From Planctomycetota bacterium (GTDB lineage: Bacteria; Planctomycetota; UBA8108; JACQVS01): a DNA stretch of 64,000 bases. Location: NCBI GenBank assembly GCA_028280485.1, contig JANQLS010000132.1, positions 28,804 to 92,803 on the forward strand. Reading direction: 5' to 3'. Shown here one piece after another: positions 16,139 to 24,701 of the stretch. Position 1 is the first letter of the stretch, and the number at the start of each line of letters is the position of its first letter. The position numbers and the translations under genes are program-made. The notes under the pieces were generated by a model. It ran no database searches. It saw nothing but the letters and a program-made list of their open reading frames with translations, and had not been told where the DNA came from.

Positions 16139-16470
16139 TGCCTACCACGCTGGTAAGAGGTGACCGAACAACTATTCGGGCTCAACTCAAAGCAAAGGAC
16201 GAGAACGGTACTCTTCAGACCTTAGATCTGACCGGTGCCGTTATTACGTTTAGGTACAAGATCGACCAAGGTGCAGTTCAAGAGAAGGGTTCTGCTGACG
16301 GTGTCACTGTGGTTGGTGCTGCTACAAACGGTACGGTTGAGTATGAGATGGCTGTGAACGAGATTACCGGTGACCAGCTTCAGTATGAGTGGAAGGTAGT
16401 GGATCAAACCGGTCGACAGTTCACCAACCAGAACATAATTCAAGTGGGAGTGAGAGCGCCGCTCAGTTAG
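16138..16470 (+). CDS. BppU-like N-terminal domain protein
   Basis: 110 residues beginning LVRGDRTTIRAQLKAKDENGT, then LTGAVITFRYKID and a terminal YEWKVVDQTGRQFTNQN. This fits the N-terminal domain of upper baseplate proteins (BppU family, PF10651), which attach receptor-binding proteins to the tail. Here the domain is a stand-alone protein, so it may act as an adaptor for the beta-helix and lectin-like proteins encoded just upstream. Confidence 0.6.
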   Translation: MPTTLVRGDRTTIRAQLKAKDENGTLQTLDLTGAVITFRYKIDQGAVQEKGSADGVTVVGAATNGTVEYEMAVNEITGDQLQYEWKVVDQTGRQFTNQNIIQVGVRAPLS

Positions 16471-16475
16471 TCGCC

Positions 16476-16793
16476 ATGCCTCGAATGCCCAAGACATTCA
16501 AACCCAATGTAGCTAAAGGCCGTTCGGTCAAACGGTTCAAGGATCCTGATCCCAACTTCTATAAGAAGGCGGCTTGGCTTAAGCTTCGACGGGTGTTCTT
16601 AGCTCACTATCCATTGTGTGCTGATCCAATGGGTAACCATCCTGATCAAGTGGTGGAAGCTCAAGAAGTTCACCACTTAAAACCAAGAGTTGAGAGACCT
16701 GACTTAGCATTGGATTGGAATAATCTTCAAGGATTGTGCAAAAGTTGCCACTCAAAGGAGACTCGGCGCGAGCAACTGGAAGGTCGAACATGA
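16476..16793 (+). CDS. HNH endonuclease
   Basis: 105 residues from ATG 16476 (the frame is open upstream inside the previous gene). The HNH signature is EVHHLKPRVERPDLALDWNNLQGLCKSCHSKETRRE (read as EVHHLKP, then DWNNLQGLCKSCHSKE), and an upstream Cys (YPLCAD) gives further zinc ligands. HNH proteins beside terS are part of the packaging machinery of HK97-type cos phages, where they assist TerL in cutting at cos. The neighbouring non-coding region 16794..17043 is the expected place for cos. Confidence 0.87.
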   Translation: MPRMPKTFKPNVAKGRSVKRFKDPDPNFYKKAAWLKLRRVFLAHYPLCADPMGNHPDQVVEAQEVHHLKPRVERPDLALDWNNLQGLCKSCHSKETRREQLEGRT

Positions 16794-16841
16794 ATCATTT
16801 GATTACGGCTGAATGTGGCCAAAAATCAGCCAAAAACGCTG

Positions 16842-16890
16842 AAAATGGCCGTTTTTTATCCATTTTAGGCCATTTTGACCCGGGGGGGCC
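16842..16890. promoter_or_regulatory. Candidate cos region: hairpin plus GC block
   Basis: AAAATGGCC (16842..16850) pairs with GGCCATTTT (16868..16876), and this is followed by CCCGGGGGGGCCC (16879..16891). It is the only structured sequence in the 250-bp gap between the HNH gene and terS. A location between HNH and terS is typical for a cohesive-end cutting site, but the exact nick positions cannot be read. Confidence 0.35.
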
Positions 16891-17043
16891 CAAAATCGCT
16901 AAATCTGCGTATTCTGGGAGCGCCCCCTCTACACACGTACAAATGCACGGGTTTTGAACTTTTTTTTCAGGGCCAAAATCGGCTCTTTGGAATTCTTCAA
17001 AATCTAAAAATCGATTTCCTAACTTTTGCGAGATTTTAAAGAT

Positions 17044-17568
17044 ATGGGGAAAAGAGGACCAAAACCGAAGCCCACCAAAGTGCTCGAGATGAGGGGCTCA
17101 AGACGTGCAAAAATTAACAAAAACGAACCGAAGCCAAAACGCAAGCGCCCGACCAAACCCAAGCACTTTTGTAAGCGAGGGGTACAGCTTTGGAATAAAG
17201 CTGCCCGCCTTCTCATGGGGATGGGGCTACTTACTGAGGCTGATGGATTTCCACTTGAACGCTATATCGACATGTTGGTCGAGTATGAGAAGGCGCGAGA
17301 TGACTTAGCGAAGAACGGTCAAATCATTGATGTGAAGATGTGGAATGAGGAGTACCAGATCTTCGAAGTCGTTAGTCGAAAAATGAATCCTGCGTTTCGA
17401 GTGTTCTCGAAACTGAATGAGGCGCTCAATAGATTGGAGCAAGAATTCGGACTGACCCCCTCGGCTCGATCGAGGATTACGGTTCCACTAACTGACGAAT
17501 CACCCTACAGCGGGACGGATGGCGAAGAAGAAAAAGACAAGAAAAAAGTCGGCCTCCAAATTAGTTAA
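17044..17568 (+). CDS. terS: Terminase small subunit, P27 family
   Basis: 174 residues from ATG 17044. The N-terminus GKRGPKPKPTKVLEMRGSRRAK is diagnostic of P27-family small terminases, followed by KPKHFCKRGVQLWNKAARLLMGMGLLTEADGFPLERY (key parts: LWNKAARLL, GLLTEADG). It binds phage DNA and delivers it to TerL. A TTG 18 bases upstream is in frame but less likely. Its 3' end overlaps terL by 50 bp. Confidence 0.9.
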   Translation: MGKRGPKPKPTKVLEMRGSRRAKINKNEPKPKRKRPTKPKHFCKRGVQLWNKAARLLMGMGLLTEADGFPLERYIDMLVEYEKARDDLAKNGQIIDVKMWNEEYQIFEVVSRKMNPAFRVFSKLNEALNRLEQEFGLTPSARSRITVPLTDESPYSGTDGEEEKDKKKVGLQIS

Positions 17569-19195
17569 GATCATCAAGAGTGTTCCGGGTTACGACCCAT
17601 TTGAAGACTCTGATGGTTTTACTTTCGATGAGCAGAAAGCTCAAAACGCGATCGATTTCTTTTCTGACTACGTAACTCACGTAAAAGGGCCTTTAGCTCG
17701 AAGGCCATACGCATTAAGAGAGTGGGAACAAGCTATTGTCGCCAACCTATTCGGTTGGGTGGATGAAGAAGGATTGAGAAGGTATCGCGAAGCTTTGATT
17801 TTTGTACCCCGAAAAAACTCAAAGACGACTTTGGTCGCTGGTTTGGCTCTACTCGTTCTCTTTATGGATAATGAGATTGGGGCGGAGATTTATGTTGCTG
17901 CCAGTGATAAGGGGCAAGCGAGTATTCTGTTTAATATTGCCAAGCAGATGGTGGCTCAAGATCGAGACCTCGATCAAAACTGTGAAGCATATCGAAGCTC
18001 GATTTGTATCGAAAGTATGGGGTCTGCCATTCAGCCCGTATCCTCAGATGCATTCTCAAAGCACGGATATAATGCTCACGTCGTAATTGTCGATGAGCTT
18101 CACGCACAACCAAATCGAGAATTGGTGGATGTACTTTCAACCAGTCAGGGGGCCCGTTCTCAACCACTATTCATATCCTTGACTACAAGTGATTATGAGC
18201 GTGAAGGTTCAATTTGTAATGAGAAGCATAAATACGCATGTGAGGTTAGAGACGGAATTTTAAAGGATTCCCGATTCTTACCCGTCATTTACGAAGCCAC
18301 GATTGAGGACGATTGGAAAGATCCGAAGGTCTGGAAAAAAGCCAACCCAAACCTGGGACACTCATTTAAGCAAGAATATTTAGAGCGAGAATGTGAAAAG
18401 GCGAAGAGTAGTCCAGCCTTTGAAAATTCATTCAAGCGGCTCTATTTAAACATTCGAACTGAGCAAGCGGAGCGAGTGATTCCTATGGATAGCTGGGATA
18501 AGTGTGTGATCCCAGTAGAACTTTCTCGGGAAGAATTTGAAAAATCATTAGAGGGTAAACGCTGTTGGGGTGGCCTTGACCTTGCGAGCTCAAGGGATTT
18601 CACTGCTTTAGCTTTAATGTTTCATGATGAAGCAACCGGAAGGTTTCCACTAATGATGCGGTTCTGGCTACCAGAGGAAGCAGTCTTAAATCCGCAAAAG
18701 GATCGTTCGGATAAAGACAAATCAAAAATCCGTCATTGGATGGAGCGAGGTTGGATTACTACCACTGAAGGAAATATCACTGACGACGACAAAGTTGTTC
18801 AAGATATTCTCGAACTCTGGGATCGGTACGATATTCAAAGAATTGGTATTGATCCATGGAGTGCCAGAGCGATCTGTACTCGTTTAGATTCGAATGGATT
18901 GGAGATCGTCCATTACCGTCAAAACTACAAATGCCTGAGCCCGCCATTTAAGGAACTCGATAAATTAATTGTTAGAAATCAAATCCTTCATGATCGGAAT
19001 CCAGTCCTTCGATGGATGGCTACAAATACAGCTGCTGAATACGATCATGCGGAAAATATGCGACCTTCAAAAAAGAAGTCAAAAGAGAAAATCGATGGCA
19101 TAGTCGCCACGATTATGTCATTAGGTTGCGCGATGGAAGATGTGAACACAGAGCAACCCTTTACGGATCGAGAGGTGATGGTGATCGATGTTTGA
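17519..19195 (+). CDS. terL: Terminase large subunit
   Basis: 558 residues, motor and nuclease for DNA packaging, of the HK97/Terminase_1 type. The ATPase has an atypical Walker A (VPRKNSKTT, residues 96-104) and Walker B VVIVDE (188-193). The nuclease half begins near GGLDLASSRDFTAL (about 350) and ends with KEKIDGIVATIMSLGCAME, which carries the last acidic residue. It starts inside terS and its stop overlaps the portal gene by 8 bp, so the module is tightly coupled. Confidence 0.95.
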   Translation: MAKKKKTRKKSASKLVKIIKSVPGYDPFEDSDGFTFDEQKAQNAIDFFSDYVTHVKGPLARRPYALREWEQAIVANLFGWVDEEGLRRYREALIFVPRKNSKTTLVAGLALLVLFMDNEIGAEIYVAASDKGQASILFNIAKQMVAQDRDLDQNCEAYRSSICIESMGSAIQPVSSDAFSKHGYNAHVVIVDELHAQPNRELVDVLSTSQGARSQPLFISLTTSDYEREGSICNEKHKYACEVRDGILKDSRFLPVIYEATIEDDWKDPKVWKKANPNLGHSFKQEYLERECEKAKSSPAFENSFKRLYLNIRTEQAERVIPMDSWDKCVIPVELSREEFEKSLEGKRCWGGLDLASSRDFTALALMFHDEATGRFPLMMRFWLPEEAVLNPQKDRSDKDKSKIRHWMERGWITTTEGNITDDDKVVQDILELWDRYDIQRIGIDPWSARAICTRLDSNGLEIVHYRQNYKCLSPPFKELDKLIVRNQILHDRNPVLRWMATNTAAEYDHAENMRPSKKKSKEKIDGIVATIMSLGCAMEDVNTEQPFTDREVMVIDV

Positions 19196-20840
19196 GTGGT
19201 TTAAAAATGCCATTAATGGATTGAAGACTCGCGCCATTGGAGAAAAGGGTTCTATTGAAGCCGAGATTGGTATGGCTCCGGAATCATGGACTGGAGTTCA
19301 AATTAATGATTCCACCGCCTTAATGTATTCAGCGCTTTTTGCCTGTGTTCGCGTTATTGCTGAGAGCGTGGCGGGTCTTCCATTAATTACTTACCACCGA
19401 GATTCTGATGGGAGTAAGAGAAGAGCCTCAGGCCACTTAACCAACCTTTTTCACGACCAACCCAATCCGGAAATGAGCGCCTTTTCATTTTTCGAGACGG
19501 GCTTGGGGCATCTATGTATGCGCGGAAATTGGTACTGTGAGATTGAGAGAGATTCGATAGGAAGAGTCCAATATCTCTGGCCCTTACACCCAGATCGAAC
19601 TTGGCCGTTTAGAAAACCAAATGGTGAACTCGTTTACAAGGTCAGTACTGATAATGGAGAAGTTGAGTTACCTCAACGTGATGTACTTCATGTTCCAGGT
19701 TTAAGTTTCGATGGACTCTGTGGCTATTCGGTGATTCAGCATGCAGCAAAACAAGCCTTGGGGATCGCAGTAGCTGCCGAGAAATTTGGTGCCAGTTTCT
19801 TCAAAAAAGGGGCGCGTCCGAGTGGATATTTAAAGTACCCAGGACAGTTAAATGAAAAGCAAGAATCAAACGTCAAGGAAGGATTGATTAAAGCCTATTC
19901 AGGAAAAGATGCTGTTGGGGGGATGCCAATCCTTCAGAACGGTCTTGAATGGGTGCAATTGGGGATACGCCCCGATGAAGCACAATACCTTGAGACCCGA
20001 AAATTTCAGGTTGAAGAGATTTGTCGAATTTATCGAGTACCTCCTCACATGGTTGGCCATCTTGAAAAAGCAACGTTTAGTAATATCACTCAACAACAGT
20101 TGAGTTTCTACGTTGACACTTTACGACCATGGTTGAAACGGATTGAACAGGAATTTAACCGCAAGATCTTCTTTGGTCGCCCGTTTTACGTGGAGTTTTT
20201 GGCAGATGCAATGCTTCGGGGAGATACTAAATCCCGCTTCGCAGCATATAAGATCGCTCGTGAAGGAGGTTGGATGTCAGTGAACGAGATTCGTTCTCGA
20301 GAGAACATGAATCTCTTGGGCCCGGAGGGTGATACTTACCTTCAGCCTCTAAATCACAACCTCTTGGGGGAAAATCCCCAGCCTAAGGAATCAGAACCTA
20401 AACCAAAACAAGACGACGACAATAAGGAAGATGAAGACCGGGGGATAAGCCTCAACCTGAACGACGTTTTTCGGGAAAGATTCCTCGCTGATTGCCATCG
20501 AGCCTCAGAGGTTCAGCTTACTCGAGTAGAACGATCTCGTGAAAGGCATCTCAACAAAGGGAATGATCAAGAGAAGTTTCAAAATGAGGTGGGTAAGTCA
20601 GAAGAAAACGCTCGGGATCTCTTAAAGGGGATCCTCGAGGTGACTATTCGTTCCATTCTTACCGCCACTTCAGGGAAGAAGGAAAATGCTTCGGGATTTG
20701 CCGAAACCATTGCTCGAAATCAAGCTCAGAAAATCACTCGATCGATCAACGATCCAGAGTCTCATTCATGGGATGCTCACCAATTTGCCAGTCAAGAATT
20801 TGAGTCATTAATCGAAATCGTACAAGGAGTACCAGTCTAA
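19188..20840 (+). CDS. Portal protein, HK97 family
   Basis: 550 residues. Characteristic segments are YSALFACVRVIAESVAGLPL near the start, MRGNWYCEIERD, the wing/stem region EEICRIYRVPPHMVGHLEKATFSN and FNRKIFF, all typical of Phage_portal (PF04860). It forms the dodecameric DNA gate at one capsid vertex. The C-terminal 150 residues are polar, charged and helical (QPKESEPKPKQDDDNKEDEDRG), longer than in HK97 itself. Start and stop both overlap neighbouring genes. Confidence 0.95.
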   Translation: MFEWFKNAINGLKTRAIGEKGSIEAEIGMAPESWTGVQINDSTALMYSALFACVRVIAESVAGLPLITYHRDSDGSKRRASGHLTNLFHDQPNPEMSAFSFFETGLGHLCMRGNWYCEIERDSIGRVQYLWPLHPDRTWPFRKPNGELVYKVSTDNGEVELPQRDVLHVPGLSFDGLCGYSVIQHAAKQALGIAVAAEKFGASFFKKGARPSGYLKYPGQLNEKQESNVKEGLIKAYSGKDAVGGMPILQNGLEWVQLGIRPDEAQYLETRKFQVEEICRIYRVPPHMVGHLEKATFSNITQQQLSFYVDTLRPWLKRIEQEFNRKIFFGRPFYVEFLADAMLRGDTKSRFAAYKIAREGGWMSVNEIRSRENMNLLGPEGDTYLQPLNHNLLGENPQPKESEPKPKQDDDNKEDEDRGISLNLNDVFRERFLADCHRASEVQLTRVERSRERHLNKGNDQEKFQNEVGKSEENARDLLKGILEVTIRSILTATSGKKENASGFAETIARNQAQKITRSINDPESHSWDAHQFASQEFESLIEIVQGVPV

Positions 20841-21448
20841 TGAGTAAAGAGATTCTTAAATCCAAGGAAGCTCAGGATCTCGAAACTCGCGAGATCCGAG
20901 TAAGTTCTAAAATTGAACTTCGTGAGCAAGATGAAGAGGGGAAGCTTCCTACTCTAAGCGGCTATGCCGCTGTTTTTGATAAACGCTCTGAAGATCTCGG
21001 ATGGTTCGTCGAGCAATTCCAGAAGGGAGCCTTCACTGAGACTCTTAAGAAGAATGATGTGAGAGCGTTAGCTTTCCACGATCCTTCTCGAGTGCTGGGG
21101 CGTCAAAGTGCGGGGACATTACGGCTTTCAGAGGATAGCCGAGGGCTTAAGGTAGAGATCGATCCTCCTGACACCCAAGAAGGTCGAGATATTGTTAAGC
21201 TTGTGAAGCGAGGAGATCTCGATGGAATGTCAATCGGGTTTAAGGCCGTAAAGGATTCATGGGATGAATCGGAGGAGCCCGTTTTGAGGACGGTGATTGA
21301 GGCTCAGCTTTTTGAGGTCTCGCTTATTACCTGGCCGGCTTATACAGATACCGAAGTTGCCGTTAGAAGCCTGGATCAGGCTCGGAAGGAAGCTTCAGTG
21401 CCACTTGAGGTTAATGAAGCTATTGTTGAAGTTTTGAGTCTTGGTTAA
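20840..21448 (+). CDS. Prohead protease, HK97 family (S78)
   Basis: 202 residues. It cleaves the capsid delta domain during maturation. The fold signature is LSGYAAVFDKRSEDLGWFVEQFQKGAF, with the catalytic His in LAFHDPSRVLGR and the catalytic Ser in DGMSIGF, which fits the His/Ser arrangement of the family. TAATG overlap with the portal gene. The 3' end meets a convergent minus-strand gene with 4 bp overlap, so the head operon is interrupted here by an insertion. Confidence 0.94.
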   Translation: MSKEILKSKEAQDLETREIRVSSKIELREQDEEGKLPTLSGYAAVFDKRSEDLGWFVEQFQKGAFTETLKKNDVRALAFHDPSRVLGRQSAGTLRLSEDSRGLKVEIDPPDTQEGRDIVKLVKRGDLDGMSIGFKAVKDSWDESEEPVLRTVIEAQLFEVSLITWPAYTDTEVAVRSLDQARKEASVPLEVNEAIVEVLSLG

Positions 21449-22176
21449 ATGTGGTAATTTTGAGGGTTTCTCTTTCTTTCATTCATCCCCTCGAAATTCA
21501 AATAATACAACAGGAGGATTAAAGCTATAATTCCCCCAAAAACAGCAGGGGTCATATGGTCTTCATCTGAAGAAAGCTTAGTAAGAGTGGTGAGTATTAT
21601 CCCCCAGGTTATTCCGAATGTTGGCGGAAGAATTCTGGATGGAAGAAATGCCCATAGAGGATTCAGCTTTCTTGGACAACCATCGATCGGGGGGAAAAAT
21701 TGGACGTATTTTTTCGGCGTCATATTCACATCTTTATAATCAGAGAAGTATTTTTTTAGTCTTAATTCCCAGTCCTCTTCTGCCATTTTTTGAGCAAACC
21801 TTGCTGTTCTAATGCCAATAAACGCCCAAATTGAAACTAATAGGCCCAGTATGGGTAGTAAAAACATTAAAAGGAAAGTTAATTCTATATAGTCGTCGTT
21901 GCGACTTCCCAGTCGGGCAAGTATAGCAAATCCAGTAAGGAGGAATCCTTGTATGGTTAAAAACCATTTTACCCTTTCTGCTATTTGCCCCTCTTCGAGC
22001 TCATGCCTCTTAACGATTGATTCATAATATTCTCTTAAATTTGGGATTTGTTGTCTTGCGTCCCAAGGTACATCATTTTGAACAAATGAATCTCCATAGT
22101 AAAACTTTCTCGGTAATGGGGTGGATTCATTTAATTCTTCAAGTCTGTGTTCTTCATTGCACATGAGAGCCCTCAA
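21445..22176 (-). CDS. Four-helix membrane protein inserted in the head module (moron)
   Basis: 243 residues on the opposite strand to all surrounding virion genes. Hydrophobic segments lie at about 71-88, 98-122, 180-198 and 211-226, with a long soluble N-terminus (EYYESIVKRHELEEGQIAERVK) and a cytoplasmic loop between helices 2 and 3. The base composition is AT-richer than its neighbours. Such independently transcribed genes in structural operons are usually morons expressed in the lysogen, for example for superinfection exclusion. No family is recognised with certainty. Confidence 0.75.
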   Translation of the reverse strand: MRALMCNEEHRLEELNESTPLPRKFYYGDSFVQNDVPWDARQQIPNLREYYESIVKRHELEEGQIAERVKWFLTIQGFLLTGFAILARLGSRNDDYIELTFLLMFLLPILGLLVSIWAFIGIRTARFAQKMAEEDWELRLKKYFSDYKDVNMTPKKYVQFFPPIDGCPRKLNPLWAFLPSRILPPTFGITWGIILTTLTKLSSDEDHMTPAVFGGIIALILLLYYLNFEGMNERKRNPQNYHI

Positions 22177-22194
22177 CAGTTGTGTATAATTTTC

Positions 22195-22251
22195 AGATTA
22201 GAAATATTGGAAATGTATTGAACTATTCTAAATTGCAATTAGATTAGAAAT
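22195..22251. repeat. Direct repeat in the moron promoter region
   Basis: AGATTAGAAAT occurs at 22195..22205 and 22241..22251, upstream of the minus-strand membrane protein gene. Two direct 11-bp copies 46 bp apart suggest regulator binding sites for that gene's promoter. Confidence 0.35.
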
Positions 22252-22261
22252 CAACAATTCA

Positions 22262-22450
22262 GATCGTGTCTACGGCAACGGAACGCCAATGCCCCGTTGA
22301 TATACGACACGATAGAAGCTGCGCTTCGTCTGCCAGTGCGACGTATCAGCTACGGACGTTTCAGTTTTCATGTTGAAACGCCTCCGCAGATGATGTGTCG
22401 CTTATTTTTTGCCACAACCTCTCGGGGGCAAGACTAAATGAGAGGTTGTA
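22262..22450 (+). promoter_or_regulatory. Structured leader of the major capsid gene with sequestered ribosome-binding site
   Basis: Successive stems can be drawn: ATCGTGTC (22263..22270) with GACACGAT (22306..22313), GAAGC/GCTTC near 22315..22327, CGTC/GACG just after, CGGACGTTTCA with TGAAACGCCTCCG near 22353..22386, and finally ACAACCTCTC (22414..22423) with GAGAGGTTGT (22440..22449). The last stem is perfect over 10 bp, and its 3' arm contains the GAGAGG Shine-Dalgarno, with ATG at 22454. Translation of the capsid protein should therefore depend on opening this hairpin. Confidence 0.6.
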
Positions 22451-22453
22451 ACT

Positions 22454-23755
22454 ATGCCCGCCACATTAACTAAGGGTATTGAAGAGCTTAAAGAAGAACG
22501 TAATAAGCTTGTAAAGCAGATGCGTGACTTCGTCGAAACGGCTCGCGAAGAAAAGCGTAATCTGACGGCTGAAGAGCAAGAGACCTTCGACAAATACAAA
22601 GTCGACATCCATGAGTTGGATTCGGAAATTCGAAATGAAGAAACCCTTCTTCAGATAGAACAGCGCTCGAAGGAACTCGACAACAAATACGATCCCGCCA
22701 ATACGGACAATCTCGATCCTACCGAAGATCCTGAAAACAGATCTCAACCCGGTCGACAAGTCCCACCTCAAAACCTTCCCAAGAGTGGCAAGGGAGAAAA
22801 TCGTGCCTCTGAAGAGTACCGATCCGCGATGGAAGACTTCCTTCGTAACGGTGATGGTATGTCGGATGAGAATCGCTCAATTCTTGCTAAAGAGATCCGC
22901 TCTCAAAATCTCGGAACCCAAGCCAAGGGTGGCTATCTCTCTCCCACTGACTTCGACAAGGGTTTAATCGAGATCATTCGAGAGGTTGATATTTTCCGTT
23001 CACTTTGTACCGTTAGAAGCTACTCCCATGATCGAGAAGTCCCCGTAGAGGACGATTACGGAGAAGCTTTCTGGACGGATGAAGAAGCGAACTACACTGA
23101 GTCCGACATGGATTTCAGCCAACTCACCATGACCGCTCACAAGCTCACCACCTTAACCACTCTCACTGAAGAGTTTGTGGCGGATGAGGAGATTGGAATT
23201 ATTCCGATTCTCATGGAACGATTCGGTTGGCGATTCGGTGACAAGGAAGAGGCTGCGTTTGTCAGCGGTGACGGGGTTGGTAAGCCCACGGGTTGGCTCA
23301 ATGGAGCTACCGGAAAGAATGGAGCTGTTGCAGCCCTCGTAAATAACACCATCGATTTTGAAGACATCTTCAAACTCAAACATGGTGTTCGCCTGCCTTT
23401 CCGTAAAAACGGAACCTACATTTGTAACGATGACACCACTCTCGCTCTCCGTCTCTTGAAAGATGGCAATGGCCGCTTTATGTGGATTGACAGCGTACAA
23501 GCGGGAAATCCCGATCGCCTCAACGGAAGTCCGGTACGCATCACCGATCACATGGCTGATATCGGCGCCAACAATACCTCAGTAGCCTTTGGTGATTTCA
23601 AGCACTACGAAATCGCCGATCGAGGAAAGACCTTTATCCAGAGATTAGATGAACTCTTTGCTGGAAATGGTCGAATTGGCTACCGCGCATTTAGGCGAGT
23701 GGATGGAAAGCTCAAAAGAGCTGAGGCCATCTGCCTCTTAACTCACCCCGCTTAA
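22454..23755 (+). CDS. Major capsid protein, HK97 fold
   Basis: 433 residues. The N-terminal about 110 residues are a coiled-coil delta domain (KGIEELKEERNKLVKQMRDF ... ELDSEIRNEETLLQIEQRSKEL) that is removed by the protease. The mature part follows the Phage_capsid (PF05065) pattern: GGYLSPTDFDKGLIEII, EEANYTESDMDFSQLTM, FVSGDGVGKPTGWL, GRFMWIDSVQAGNPDRLNGSPV and FGDFKHYEIADRG. It is expressed from the structured leader described above, apart from the interrupted upstream head operon. Confidence 0.95.
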   Translation: MPATLTKGIEELKEERNKLVKQMRDFVETAREEKRNLTAEEQETFDKYKVDIHELDSEIRNEETLLQIEQRSKELDNKYDPANTDNLDPTEDPENRSQPGRQVPPQNLPKSGKGENRASEEYRSAMEDFLRNGDGMSDENRSILAKEIRSQNLGTQAKGGYLSPTDFDKGLIEIIREVDIFRSLCTVRSYSHDREVPVEDDYGEAFWTDEEANYTESDMDFSQLTMTAHKLTTLTTLTEEFVADEEIGIIPILMERFGWRFGDKEEAAFVSGDGVGKPTGWLNGATGKNGAVAALVNNTIDFEDIFKLKHGVRLPFRKNGTYICNDDTTLALRLLKDGNGRFMWIDSVQAGNPDRLNGSPVRITDHMADIGANNTSVAFGDFKHYEIADRGKTFIQRLDELFAGNGRIGYRAFRRVDGKLKRAEAICLLTHPA

Positions 23756-23818
23756 TTCGAACTCTAAAGCTTAGTGGCCTGGTCGAAAGGCTGGGTCACT
23801 TTCTCCATTTAATTCGAA
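23752..23818 (+). other. Short direct repeat and weak hairpin after the capsid gene
   Basis: TTAATTCGAA occurs at 23752..23761 (overlapping the capsid stop) and 23809..23818. Between them AGTGGCCT and AGGC...CACT can form an imperfect stem followed by TTTCTCC, which might attenuate transcription after the highly expressed capsid gene. Confidence 0.3.
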
Positions 23819-23844
23819 TCCTAAAAATCTACTGAGGAAAACTC

Positions 23845-24117
23845 ATGGCTATCAGCAAAGGGTCAATTAAAGGCCCAAAAACCAAAATCAAGTACAAGCA
23901 GTGGTGGAACGGACTCAATGCTGGCTTTGTTCAGAATGCTCCCAAGCATTTAGCGGACAGCCTGATCGCCCGAGGGATCGCTGAGCTTTATGTGGAGCCT
24001 GAAGAAGGTGAAGGTGATTCCGACAAAGTCGAAACCAACGACACCAACCCGGTAGTCGAAACGACGGATGCGAATCCCAACCAAAAGAAAGCAAAGAAAA
24101 CCGCTAAGAAAAGCTAA
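23845..24117 (+). CDS. Small head-associated protein (90 aa)
   Basis: N-terminal half KIKYKQWWNGLNAGFVQNAPKHLADSLIARGIAELYVEP resembles small proteins commonly encoded right after HK97-type capsid genes. The C-terminal half is a low-complexity acidic then Lys-rich tail (EGEGDSDKVETN ... KKAKKTAKKS). A role in the head or head-tail connection is inferred from position only. TAATGA overlap with the next gene. Confidence 0.6.
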   Translation: MAISKGSIKGPKTKIKYKQWWNGLNAGFVQNAPKHLADSLIARGIAELYVEPEEGEGDSDKVETNDTNPVVETTDANPNQKKAKKTAKKS

Positions 24118-24701
24118 TGAGCTTTAACCAAATCACTCCTCCAACAAATAAAGCCCTCGATACGGCAACGGTTAAAAAACATCTTCGAGTCGAACACACC
24201 GAAGATGACACCTATATCGAAGGCCTTATCGATGCGGTAACTCTCTATCTGGAGAAGCAGGCTCGTCGACAGCTTATTACGGCGACTTTTCAACTTCGTT
24301 TGGATTCATTTCCAAATGAGATTCGATTCCCTCGAGCGAAGCTTCAATCAGTGGATTCGGTAGCTTATATCGACCCCAACGGTCAGCCTCAAACCTTGGA
24401 TCCGAGTTTTTACGAGATTGACGTCAACGCCGAGCCCGGAATTATGCGTTTGGCCCACGATCAGAAGTGGCCCGAGGTTCGAAATCATCCTGGTGTGATC
24501 ACCATTAACTACAAAGGTGGTTATGGAGATGATCCAGCGGATATTCCGAGCCACGTTCGTTCAGCATTAATGCTTCACATAACGACTCTCTATGACAACA
24601 GAGCATCAGTGACAATGGATGAGATTCCGCGAAGGATTCCCAATAGTTATGAAGCTCTGGTGTCAACAATTCGAGTTCACTATGGTGACGAGACCTTTTA
24701 A
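24117..24701 (+). CDS. Head-tail connector (adaptor), gp6-like
   Basis: 194 residues with the Phage_connect_1 / HK97 gp6 pattern: ATVKKHLRVEHTEDDTYIEGLIDAVTLYLEKQARRQL at the start (helical, ring-forming) and INYKGGYGDDPADIPSHVRSALMLHITTLYDNR toward the end. The adaptor ring sits under the portal. Coupled to neighbours by one-base overlaps at both ends. Confidence 0.87.
   Translation: MSFNQITPPTNKALDTATVKKHLRVEHTEDDTYIEGLIDAVTLYLEKQARRQLITATFQLRLDSFPNEIRFPRAKLQSVDSVAYIDPNGQPQTLDPSFYEIDVNAEPGIMRLAHDQKWPEVRNHPGVITINYKGGYGDDPADIPSHVRSALMLHITTLYDNRASVTMDEIPRRIPNSYEALVSTIRVHYGDETF

Noticed and set aside
16790..16957. Short frame after the HNH gene (product begins MNHLITAECGQ)
   Set aside because: It runs through the inverted repeat and GC block of the candidate cos region, and its composition follows these structures. 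Not supported as a gene.
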